From Oopsacas minuta (Eukaryota; Porifera; Hexactinellida; Lyssacinosida; Leucopsacidae), in contig JAKMXF010000006.1 of NCBI GenBank assembly GCA_024704765.1, positions 62,001 through 126,000 of the forward strand: a stretch of 64,000 bases of DNA, in the 5' to 3' direction. Positions within the stretch are counted from its first letter, which is position 1, and each line of letters begins with the position of its first letter. The notes beneath the pieces were generated by a model, which worked only from the letters and a program-made list of their open reading frames with translations, was not told the origin of the DNA and did not search any database. Positions 34,674 through 46,200 of this stretch are shown in pieces. The position numbers were made by a program, and so were the translations under genes.

Positions 34674-35645
34674 GAACTGGATTGCATTACCAAAAGATGC
34701 ATCTTTGACAAGACATCGGAAGAAATATTATCGGTTCAGACAAAGTTACACTTAGCGCTTTCATTTTCACTCGATATCCTCGGAAATTTTCTTCCTTAGG
34801 CTCCGATCATTGACAACATAAACTTACTTGATCAGCCATTAGCAACACTGCTTGAAAAAGCAAAAACTTCTGCTTTTCTACCTGTGATAATAGGTACCAC
34901 TACCAATGAAGGACTCCTTTTCATAGAGAGGTTAAATAGGATATCACCAGTTAAAGGAGAAGCTTTATACAACGCCATGTTGTTATTCGTCTTCCCATAC
35001 CACTTTGAATCTGTAGTTAATACATACAATTCATTGTACGGAGTACCAACGAACTATGTAGATAGGTTATCATTGATAGCAGGAGATTACGTGTTCCTCT
35101 GCCCGACAAGGAAATTGTTAGCTACGATATCCGATGGTGAACAATACGCTTGGGGTTATCTTTGGAATAGAGGTGAAACATACAACGCATCAAGTACTTT
35201 CTGTTATAATATACCATGTCATGGATCAGAACTCCCCTACGTATTCGGTACTCCTAGTCTATGGGACCAACAGTTCACTCCTAATGACTTAAATCTATCC
35301 AGACAGATACAGACTTACTGGAGAAACATGGCCTATAGTAGTGATCCTAACATGGGGTCGGGTGGGACTGGAGTATATCCAGCCTGGCCGAGATACGAAA
35401 CAAGGACTGGAGTAGAGATGTTTTTCGACGAACCAATTGGTAGACTGTCGTACAACTACAGTGATAGGGTATGTGACTTTCTAGACACCATAGGGTATGA
35501 TCGTTCAGATATATTCGGAAATTCTTCAGTCATTAGGAGCTTTCTATTGATGGTAGTTGTAGGTGAGTTATTATAAATTTATGTACGTATTTACAGTGGT
35601 ATTCTCTTAACTGTATATGCTGTATATGCTGTAATGCTGTATATG

Positions 35646-36033
35646 CAGAGTTGTGGATTTGATTGATATTTCATTCAAACCCAAATCAAATCACTCGGTA
35701 ATATGAATTCCGGATGTTATAAGACGGACAAATATAATCGAGCCCTGCCCTGATATACCTAATACGAGAGTCTACTGCAAGTACTCATGTGTGATAATAA
35801 TGATTGCAGACTGGTACATTATTATATTTTTGGGTTACCCTGTTCCCATGTCAATAATTAAGCAACAGTGTACTTTATTTTGTAGACAGATCCTAGCAAC
35901 AGATTAACTATATGCGTACTTAAAGCTAAATTATATTTTAAAAAGGATTTGACTCAAACATTAAATCAAATCAAATCATTTTCCATTCAAAATGCACCAA
36001 ATCCATCCAAATCAAATCGAAACCACAACTCTA
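35646..36033. mobile_element. Non-autonomous hAT element, GTTGTGGATTTGATT family, copy 2, perfect 8-bp duplication
   Basis: It starts CAGAGTTGTGGATTTGATTG and ends AACCACAACTCTA. Both flanks are TGTATATG (35638-35645 and 36034-36041). It is inserted in the last intron of esterase copy 2 and absent from the matching intron of copy 1, so the insertion postdates the duplication. Confidence 0.9.
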
Positions 36034-36751
36034 TGTATATGTAAGTTTTTCAATGCATTTGGTGTATATCTTAACGCAAGGTAGCTTATTGGGAATGAAT
36101 TTCTTACAAATCACAACCTCGTAATAGGTCAAGTTCGTATAAAATATTTGTAATACATTACAAGCCTTTACATACATCCCAACAAAAAAGCAGGACTTTT
36201 AGTGATTTGTCCTTCGTCCTCGCTTAAACTCGAGGCCTGTCACGGATCAATCGTATGGGAAAAACTGGACAACACGTCTTAAATATTATTTATTTACTTA
36301 TGACTACTGCTATGTTCTGATCAAGCATAATATTTCCAACTGCAGATCACCACGTAGTTCATAAGCTCGGTGAGTTTCTCAATGATAAATCTATCGTTCC
36401 GATTTTCCCGGACGCCCGACAAATGGCCAAATATCCCGCGAAATTGCATGGTTCTGTACCTCGACGATGGTGTACATTTTGGCATGTATGATTTGGCTTA
36501 TCGCTTCGCGAAAATTTTCGTCACTCTGCTCATCGATGAGTATATACTATATACCATGAATATAGGCAGAGCATGAATAGAGGAACTACCATTCCCTTCA
36601 CCGTATAGAGTAAAGTGGGTAGCCATCGTTTCCCATTTGTTGTTTATATGAAAATATTATGTATATGAACAATTTATTGAAAATACACAGGAGTAAAAAA
36701 GTGAACTGAATCTGAATTTCGCATAATCAACAGTGCTGTGAACAGCAAATG

Positions 36752-36792
36752 TTCATTTAGGCCGGATAATATATTTAACTGGCCTAAATGAA
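36752..36792. repeat. Hairpin, 12-bp perfect stem
   Basis: TTCATTTAGGCC and GGCCTAAATGAA surround a 17-base loop, in the last intron of esterase copy 2. Confidence 0.6.
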
Positions 36793-36834
36793 TACAACGG
36801 ACTAGATTTCCACATGTGAATTATTTTTGTTCAA

Positions 36835-37102
36835 CAGGGATGTAATCAACGAAAGAGTATACTTCTAATTCTTTTAACTTCTTGATGAGCAGTATTTGCT
36901 CATTAGTCACGATACCATAAGGTCTTTATTAAAGAACATTTGCAACCTCTTATTTACTGATAGAACTGGAAACTGCTGTTATAGTTAACAGTAACTAAGT
37001 TGCTTTGGTAGTTTCATTTGTTAAAAGCAACTAACAAATGTGATTTTAGAGAGAAAAGATTTGCTGTTAACAATGCTGTTAACAGCATTTCTTTCATCCC
37101 TG
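36835..37102. mobile_element. Possible hAT MITE with CAGGGATG ends
   Basis: It begins CAGGGATGTAATCAACGAAAG and ends CTTTCATCCCTG. Internal AACAG/CTGTT inverted motifs abound (36970-37090). The flanks TTGTTCAA and ATTATCAA match at only 5 of 8 positions, so the duplication is unconfirmed. Confidence 0.55.
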
Positions 37103-37916
37103 ATTATCAAGATTCTTATATGTGAAGCTGGCATGATTTTATGATAAAATTCATTTAAACTTTTTTGAATTGCGTAAATACGACTGGAAGTGTCCGCATT
37201 ATGACGAAATGTTTCAAAGCGATGAGCCCGTTAAAGACTCATTAACAACTATAAGTAAGAATTATCAATGGGATTTCGTGATTACTATCATTACAGTGTT
37301 TATCAACCTTTTTCGATCGGCGGAACATGTATTTCCCTTAGAATTTAGCCACACCTGTCATGGGTGAATTCAAATTTGAAAATATCTCATAGTATTCATG
37401 AGTACTTATATATTTTTCATCTTATAGCAGTTGTTTTGATTGGATTGATCAACAGTATCTCCTCCTACTAACCAACAGTCATCTATTTATCAGTGTGTGT
37501 ATGTGTATGCTAATATAACTTTTCAACAATATTTACTATATCTCATGTATTGTTCTCTACTTTGTAGCATATTATATATAGCGTGTTATAGGAAATGATT
37601 TTCAGTTCTTTTGGGATTGTGGCTAACACGGGAATAGGGATTAGCCTTTATTTCGTGTTGCTCTTAGGCATATTCTTGTGACAAATGAGGCAACCCCGCA
37701 TTAATAGCAACGACTTTGCTTCTTCTACACAACGTCCTTCATGTTATCCCGAATTGATTCTTAAACCTAGGTGATCATGTTTTTTTCCTAGAGTTGTTCG
37801 ATAATTGACGATACAGGTTGATTCACGAGTAATCTGGTATATGCGTCTTGAAAATATTCATGCTCGTCGTTTACCTCAGATTTGAGTTGACCATTTAAAT
37901 CCCCTTTACATATTTA

Positions 37917-38330
37917 TTATATTGGACAATAATCTTGGACTTGTTTTGAAGTAGGATAGTTCATAATCAAACAATAAAACGCTGTGGTCGCTACCTCTAA
38001 GAGGGGGTCTAGCAAATAGGTAACTAATTTTGCCATATTATTGGTGGATAAAATATCTAACATGCCACATCCAGATCCCGAAGCAATATGTCTTGTAAAA
38101 TGGGTGACATGGTGTAAGAATAAATCATCTACGAATTCCAGGAATAATGTAGATTCCAGGGCATGATGGAGAGACGCTAATCTATGGGAGGTCCAATCAA
38201 TACCTCCTAGATTAAAATCACCTAATAGAATAATGTTTGTATCTGTTAGAGGTCGAATAGTGTCACACAAGATTGATGTATCATGTAAATAAAGATTTGG
38301 CGGACGGCAAATACCGCTATATACAGAAAT
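37917..38330 (-). pseudogene. Non-LTR retrotransposon (LINE) endonuclease fragment
   Basis: The minus-strand frame reads NIILLGDFNLGGIDWTSH, then SGSGCGMLDILSTNN. These are the GDFN and LDLILTN-type motifs of the apurinic-like endonuclease in CR1/L2-type LINEs. Upstream, on the same strand past 38270, VYSGICRPPNLYLHDTS matches the GVYRPP region that normally precedes it. Only the C-terminal half of the endonuclease is present, and no reverse transcriptase follows. It is a truncated dead fragment. Confidence 0.75.
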
Positions 38331-38537
38331 TTAGAGGGATAAACAACTTAAGTAAAACAACTTCCAAACAATGATCAGAGCTTGAGTAAATAAGCTCAGT
38401 TTGACACACAACATTTCTTTTCAATATAAATATACACTGCAACACCACTTCCCATTCGGTTGGAGTGCTTTCAACCTTGGTTCTAGTCGGGAATTAAATA
38501 GAATGCTATTATAACTAATGTGAGACTCACGACAAAT

Positions 38538-38706
38538 CAGGGCCGTAGCCATGAAAATAAAAGTAGTCCGGTTTAATACAGCACAAACAAGACAAAGTAG
38601 ACAGGTTAACTTGTACAATTGAACCAGTTGGTGAATTATTGGAAAATTTGGTAGCAAAATCAGTCTGGTTGAAATGTGACAAACCGGACCGATGGCTACG
38701 GCCCTG
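38538..38706. mobile_element. MITE with CAGGGCCGTAGCCAT ends
   Basis: The left end CAGGGCCGTAGCCATG is inverted at the right as CGATGGCTACGGCCCTG. It is 169 bases long and non-coding. Related ends lie at about 38734 and near 39087-39104 (CAATGGCTAAGGCCCTG), so several family members cluster here. No target duplication was matched. Confidence 0.7.
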
Positions 38707-38709
38707 ATA

Positions 38710-40214
38710 TATAATATAAAAGTGTGACTCTAGCCAGGGCTATAAATCTAAGTCAATAATATTTGTAATTATTCTTCCAGAGGTGGGTTAAACTCCAGAA
38801 GGATCTAAATCGATCTCGGATAGTACTTACTTGTTGAGATCAGGTCAATAGTAAGTCGGAATATAATCATACGTATGTTGCAAAGAAATACAAGAAAAAG
38901 CTTGTAAACTAAGAGCTTACTACATTCCTATGCTCGGGACTGGTTGAATACCGTTAATAACAATTAGATGAAATCCGACCATAACCTGACCAACCTGACT
39001 GAGTGGTTGGGTTAAGCTAAAAAACCTGACCGAGTGGTGCCATATTGGGGAAATTCAGTAACCAAAAGTGGTCAGGTTGAAACCTGACCAATGGCTAAGG
39101 CCCTGTCAGTGCGTAATAATTGATATGCTTGTATACAGATTCATGTACAAAACTCACAAATCCACTAAATAATCAACTAAAATAGGCTCTTCATTTACCA
39201 CGTTCCACTGGCAGCTGGTTCAGATGATAAGTACCCTCAAAGTACCACATGTCGTGATGTCATTGATTGCACCAAATTGCTAACATATAGCGAGATTGTT
39301 TTGTTATCAATATTCTATAAAACACATTAAAAGTAGTAATTAATTTAAGAATATTCGAATTCTACCTATCCAGCTTTGTCAGGATACTAGGAATTTCCTT
39401 TAATGCTGAAATAAGTGAATCCTCGTTATGCGAACTTGTAAAATCACTGTGAAGATCTAGCCATCAAGGATTGCACCCCCTCATCCTTTGACAGGGCAGT
39501 CGCATTGTCACTAATTCAGAGATAGAAACAGGAGTAAAGTTTGTAAACATAATGGTTGATATACCAAACTTACTGCTCGGGTAATATACTCATACTTAGT
39601 TACAACCATTGGCGGGACTCTCAACCTGGGGAATTGGAGTCTATTATTACAACACAAAATCTAGATTGATTACATAAATTACTAAATTATCGCTTAAATT
39701 CATAGACTTCTTAGCTCTTAAGAGTGAGTAAGGACTCGACTGTACAACTCAGGTCCATTGTTATCTCTAAAACTATTCACTATTTTGGCATAAAATGTAT
39801 TATTGTTGAATAGGAATTTGTAGCATGTTTAGTCAGTCATCATCCACATAGGGATGTCTATTAGTTGCAAACTATTTCCAAGTCGAAAGGACGTAATCTG
39901 ATTGCTTACTTAGCAAATATGTTAACAAAATGCTCCGATTTACAACATCTCATTTGTAAGAAAAAAGGACAAACTACAATTATAATGAATTATGACTCAA
40001 TATATTATTTTGTCTATAAATTGGTTGATACTGTACAATATTTGCCCACTTACTAACCAACCTACCATTACGTATATGTAATACAGAATGTGCTATCTGG
40101 CAATGTAGGATAGTTTACTATACTGAAGTATTATAAAATAGTAGGTTCTAAGTGCATATATATGTGTGTGAGTGCTCATTTATGTAATTGGAAATTATAA
40201 TTAGTGAGTGAATA
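38710..40214. other. Upstream region of the modular receptor gene
   Basis: It contains more pieces of the CAGGGCC MITE family (to about 39106) and AT-rich sequence. The promoter of the receptor gene should lie in the last few hundred bases, but I recognise no clear TATA box. Confidence 0.35.
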
Positions 40215-40281
40215 ATGTTAAGAGGAGTTCTTGTATACCTTTTGATCGTTGTATTACTCGAAAAGACTGAAACTCAGACAG
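40215..40281 (+). CDS. Receptor exon 1: signal peptide
   Basis: The ATG starts MLRGVLVYLLIVVLLEKTE, with a basic residue, a hydrophobic core and a polar end, then ACA G before donor GTTTGT. It ends in phase 1, exactly what the SRCR exon needs. The donor is not the strongest type, so the exon is probable rather than certain. Confidence 0.6.
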
Positions 40282-43200
40282 GTTTGTTAGAGCAACTTTC
40301 TAAACTTAATATGAAAGGTTGAACAATTGTGAAATTGTTCAGATATATTTGCTATTCAATGACAAATTATGGGATGATGTCTTTTAGTTCATGGACTGTT
40401 CGCGATGAGGCGATTGGTGGCTAGGGCAGGAACCAATAATTCACCAAGGATTATCCGAAACAGTGCCATGGTCATACGTTGGATATTTAGTGATTCAATA
40501 GAGTCTCAAATACGAACCCTATTAAGTTTAGTGGTATCATCTCATCTCAATTCTTCCTTCATTATACTCAACAGGGATTCTATCATTGTTAGTACCGAAT
40601 TTCGCATTTACAAGTTTCTCATTTGTAATTTATTGTGTTTTATGAATATAAAGTAAACAAATAATTAAATGTCAAAATATCCTTAGAGACTTGCTCTCTA
40701 CAGAGCGGGCAACATTGCCCATCCCGTTACGTAGCCTGACGTCAAGTTACGTAACTAAACTTCCAATCAGGCATATCGCCAAGGGAGGCTAGGGAGCTGA
40801 GACCCATGGAGAATTTTGAGCCTTCTTGTGAATTAGTTAACTTTACCTTTTCCTAATGATCATATTAGTAGTCTAAGGCCGATGACAGAAGTTCAGTTTC
40901 TCATAACTGAAGGACTTGAATTCTTCTAAGTAATTACTTCTAATTCCTCGTAAAAAGTTGTGCACGGTTCAATTTTGATTTAAAACTTAGGGCTTAGTTT
41001 GGCTAGCATGGCACCTTGACGGTGATCCGATAGATTTCTATAATCTTGTTTGAGTTATTCAATTCGACCTGTTGGTGTTGATTAATTGGTTCAACTTTTT
41101 GTTGATTTCTTCAAATATGCTCCCAGGATCCAGAACCAGATAATTCTCATGTGTATTGTAATTTCCAAGGCAATCCTGATGCCATCCACGGTGCAGTTTT
41201 TACGCTCGCTTCGCTAGTAACTGTAATATATAGGCTAGAGCCAGTGGCGTCGTGTGACTTTGAATTCTGGGTGGGGGTCAATTCAATTATGCAACAAGTT
41301 CTGGATGAGGGTCTATGTGCGGTGTGAACAATCAATAAGGTACAGAACCGAAACCCATTGCAAGAAATAACGTTTGATTGTCAATTAACCAAGAAAGTTG
41401 ACTTTTTCTAGCCCCTTGGAGTAATGATGTGGCAAGTAAGGAGAATATTTGGAGAGTCCCGGGGCCCCCATGCACATATAGCACAATACCTCTGATTTCG
41501 AGTAATGCTGAAATAATTTATCAACCTATAAGGTTTGAATATATATACTGTCGTGACAAGTTCCAGAAATATTCCTCTCTTGACTTTCGATATGCACCTC
41601 TACTTTTACCAAAAATTCTATACCTACCAAGCGTATATACTTGAATCGGGTGGCTCAAACATAAAATTGTTTTTCCCTTGTGTTACAGCCAAGATTATAT
41701 TTAAATACCTGGCCACTATACTAAAGTATAGTTGACACAGTAAAAAGTATCAACAGCATTAAATATGTCTTCGCCTGTGGTTGTGGTTGTTAGATTTACT
41801 GAGAAGAAAAGATCATTTCGAAGTATGTATTTAGTAGTATATCGAGCGTATACAAGAGAAGTACTTCAGAAGTGATTGTGGTGCTCTCATCTAACTGAAT
41901 TGAGAAGTTATCAGACGCTCGAATTTCATTTAATAATTGTTAGCTATGCCGTCGATTCTTCTCTTTACTGTATCCGCTCATAATAGTATCACTTGTATCT
42001 TCTTGGCTGCTTCATCGCCTTGGAGTATGGATACCATTTCGATACAACAAGGCTCTATCCGCTCTTCCCCAATATTATGGGGTTTTTAGTCTTGGTAATA
42101 TTGAAACTGACATGATAGGAATCCTTGGTAGCTAGTTCGAGATCTTTATTTGTCATACTAAAAGAATCCTTAATTGTAGGCTGTCTGTTTGATACATACA
42201 GTAACCTTTTCCGCTCAAAAACTTGAATCTCCAGGTTCAATGTACTTGGGTGTTTTGTTTGTTGGTGACGTTTGAGTTTGGATGGTTTCATCGCATCATT
42301 AGCAAGTATATTACCCCAGATTACACATTCTGGTTTCGAAACATCAACTCTTGATTCAATAAAACCAAATTTGATATATGTTGGATACTGTTCACCCATT
42401 TACTATTCCGACTACTCTCCTGGTTATTGTTCTGTCCATGAACATGTTTACATTTCATGTGCTCCCTATATTGGTGAGTTCATTACCTTCCTTTCCCTTC
42501 TTCTTTTTCCTTTCTACCCTACCTTATCTATATTCACCATTTACTTACCTTTACCTACTGCAAATCATTTGTTTTTCTTTGCAGAGAGCGGTACAGTGCG
42601 ACTAACTGAAGGCGACAATGGCCTGGTTGAGGTTTATCTCAACGGTGGCTGGGGCTTTATCTGTGACGATGGATGGGATGGGACTGATGCTGATGTAACC
42701 TGTCAGATATTAGGCTATCATTCAGCTACACAAAGTGATGTTGGACGCTATCATCCAGACACTGACTACAATCTACTCTACCTGAACTGTGTTGGTAGTG
42801 AGACTAGTCTACTCGACTGTACACCCAGTTACTATTCCGACTACTCTCCTAGTTATTGCTCTGCTCATGAACATGTTTACATTTCATGTGCTCCCTATAT
42901 TGGTGAGTTTCATTTCCTTCTCTTACCTTTTTCATTTTTCTTTTCCCTTATCCTATCTGTATATACGGGATTTAATATGAAAAAAAAATGTTTTTCCGCT
43001 TGAGGCCATCTCAATTTAATTACAGTATATTAATGGAAGCTGGCAATTAGTGTATTCCTGATACGGTGGTCCGGCCGGACTAAATATCTTGTGACAGTGC
43101 ATACAGGCTACAGCATACAGTCTATAGTCTATACTCTATACACTTGTAACACATATACAAGTAGTTCATAAAGTGCATATATGTTCCGCGGCAAGTAGGA

Positions 43201-46200
43201 GTGTGAGCAAAGTAGGAATTAAATGCATTCTGAATTTTTACCGGTTGTATTTCCAACATATTTGGAAAAATGATAATTATGAATCAAATGGGGAGCGCTT
43301 CAATAGTTCGAATTTGTATGTCGTCATTTGTTCGACAAGTCTTTCCCATGTTGTAATTTGTTCGGCAAGTATTTTTGATGGTACCATTTGTACATCTTTG
43401 CCCTGAGCGTTGGCCGGAAGTTTCATTGACCCCTACTTGTTGCTATGTGTGTTTATAACTCACTAAGAGGGTGATTGAATGGGAATTTTCTTTGACTATC
43501 TAACTAGATTGCATTTGTAGATTATATGTGCATTTCTATCTCAATATTTGAATAACAGTTGTGGATTTTCATGGTATTATTGTTGGATCTTGGCCTTGAG
43601 AGTGGGTCGTAATATCTCCTCTGTTCCGCAATTCATAAGTCGTCTCGAGTACCAAAAGAAAGAGTTTAATTGCACAATTGCTACCAAGTGACAAATGGAC
43701 TCAAACATAGTTCCGCTACCCGAAACACATAAATGCAATCTAGTTAGATGCGGTACATCACTTCAAAAAGTGGTAACGTACATCGAAGCTGGCCTTGTAT
43801 AGCCGATCTCGATCACCATCCAGTAATTTATCAATCGACGATCCCTTCTAAATTCTCCTCATCAAAGGATATCGATCCTGATCATACAATTTCTGATAGA
43901 CAGTATAATCCGGTTCTTCCATTAGTTCCTAACTCAGAAACAAGAAGGAATCATAGCTATGCTTTATGCGTACACACGCACGATTAACCGAATTCTGTCG
44001 GAAAATGTGGAATTTTATGACGTCAAAAAGATGATAAAATCTCGATTTGGGTGCGGGAATTAGTTAAAACGAAGTGGTAAATTTTAGTGCCCCTTTTCGT
44101 TAAGAAAGTAACACTTCGATCGTAATTGGTTAAGAATCTATATATAAATTCTCACAAGTTAATTAACCCGCCGACTAGATGTACAAGTCCGGAAACGGTT
44201 ACAAAACGAGACTCCGCTTATGTAACCGAACAGGTTGGGCATCCGCAGGGTGACCATATGTCCTGTTATTGCTACATGTCTAAGTTCTCTTTCGTCCTAT
44301 ATTCAGAATTCAAACCGAGACTAGCACTCATAAATCGTATGTTTTTCTCGCTTTAGACTCTAGAATCTGCTTATAAGTATATACGCACTATTATTTGCAA
44401 TGAATTTCTGACATTTCTGAGCGTCAAAATGTTTTCTATGACCGTTGATTCATATTTTAATGTAAATTTTAATGAAATTTTGCCCAATTTGGTCTGGCAA
44501 GAAATATTTGATCCTGCCGGACCAAATATTTTAAACTTCCGGGATAGTTTCGGTTCTACCTGACCATATACATCAGTATATTTTGTCATGCCGCTGCCTG
44601 GCTGAATATTCCCCATCTAATGATACATTGTTCCCTTAATCATTTAGGGGAAGATGTTCTGGGAATATTATCCATGTCCACTAGGGATTTGTGGTCCCCG
44701 AACATTATACAATAGGGAAGATGCTTCTAAGAGCTATCAAAATGTGAATCTGCATGCAAAATATGTAAATCTAAGCGGATTACGTCATTACACAAGAGGA
44801 ATTGGTACAAATTTAACGAGTTCCAACATCAAAGTATAACACGTATCATAAATGCTATAGACTCTGATCTCCTATGGCATATATAGAAAGTGATTTAACT
44901 AGTGCGAACAAACAGTTCCCAACATCAGATTCCTTAGAGAGAACATTACAAGACTGGCAAAATTCAGAATATTTTCGTAATAATTTTATCACTAAATAAT
45001 TGTAATATATCAAATATCTGATTTGTCCGCGAATATAAAATGCAACACAGCCAACATTACGTCATAATTCCAATATATGTAATATATAATTTGTTTCAAA
45101 TACTCTTTAGGATTTCGTTGGTTGAGCGTAAGTTATATATTCAGTGAGTATCAAGGTTGCCAACCTTAAGTCGTTCGTTACCGTTTCAAAATTCGATATA
45201 GTTACAGGTTACCCCCTAGATATATTAGCTTCCGCAGTCACTGAAAACAGGATCTGTGTATCTTGATAGAATTTTTTGTAGAACTTTGATCAAATTTTCT
45301 TATGTCGAACTTTGATCGAATGATGAAAAAGGCAAATTTTGATCAAAGTTCTACTAAAATGTCTCCAGTCGAATTTTGATCGAAATGAGAACTTTCATCG
45401 AAAATGGATAAAATACAACAAAAAATCCAACGATACGCCATTTTACAAAGATTAATAATAATCAATCCAAAGAACTCCATCCAATCATAAAATTAGCATA
45501 GATTCCACACTCCCGTCCTTTAGTAGCTAATAACCAACACAAATAAATACTCCCAGAGCCATAAGGTAGCGAAGTAAATCCCTAATCCCCTCCCAATGGT
45601 ACTCTTTCTAACTAATAAAATATAAAGGGAGTGTGAGATTTATGCTAATTTTATGATTGGATGAAGTTTTGTTGGATTGATTATTATTAATCTTTGTAAA
45701 ATGGCGTATCGTTGGATTTTTTTGTTGTATTTTCTCCATTTTCGATGAAAGTTCTCATTTTCGATCAAAATTCTACAACTTTTCGATCAAAGTTCGACTG
45801 GAGACATTTTGGTAGAACTTTGATCAAAATTTGCCTTTTTCATCACTCGATCAAAGTTCGACATAAGAAAATTTGATCAAAGTTCTACAAAAATTCTATT
45901 AAAATATACAGATGCTGAAAACAGCAGTGGCATTTTGTTATTACAGTCTGTTATTATAGCACCTTCATATGGTTGTGATGCTATAACAAATGGTGGCACT
46001 TGTTTCAGTTACTTTACTACAAGTAGTGGAGTTAGCTGGGAAAATGCTAGACAACGATGTAACTCATGGGGTTATGATCTAGCTACAGTGACAAGTTCAC
46101 AAGAGAATTCTCTACTGTATAATACAAGATCTAGCTCAAGCTCAGCTGATTGTTGGATTGGACTTCATGATTTACACAGTGAAGGATCATATGTTTGGTC

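Larger units (their letters stand above)
32117..37471 (+). pseudogene. Carboxylesterase type B, tandem copy 2, one nonsense codon in exon 3
   Basis: The coding exons are 32117-32550, 32920-33259, 34674-35562 and 37428-37471. They total 1707 bases, exactly 569 codons. Exon 1 has an intact signal peptide (MKSVLLLQIFCCVIAISTQL) and the oxyanion loop IYGGSFIEG. Exon 2 has the Ser elbow LFGESAGAISVG. Exon 3 has TTNEGLLFIERL and PCHGSELPYVFG for the acid and histidine. Exon 4 gives a hydrophobic tail ending LINSISSY. The only lesion seen is TAG at 34797-34799, where copy 1 has TGG (Trp), in frame 41 codons into exon 3. A product cut there would keep the serine but lose the acid and histidine, so it should be inactive. 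Two hAT MITEs sit in the last intron. It may be a recent pseudogene, a polymorphic null allele, a sequence error or an edited codon. Confidence 0.85.
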
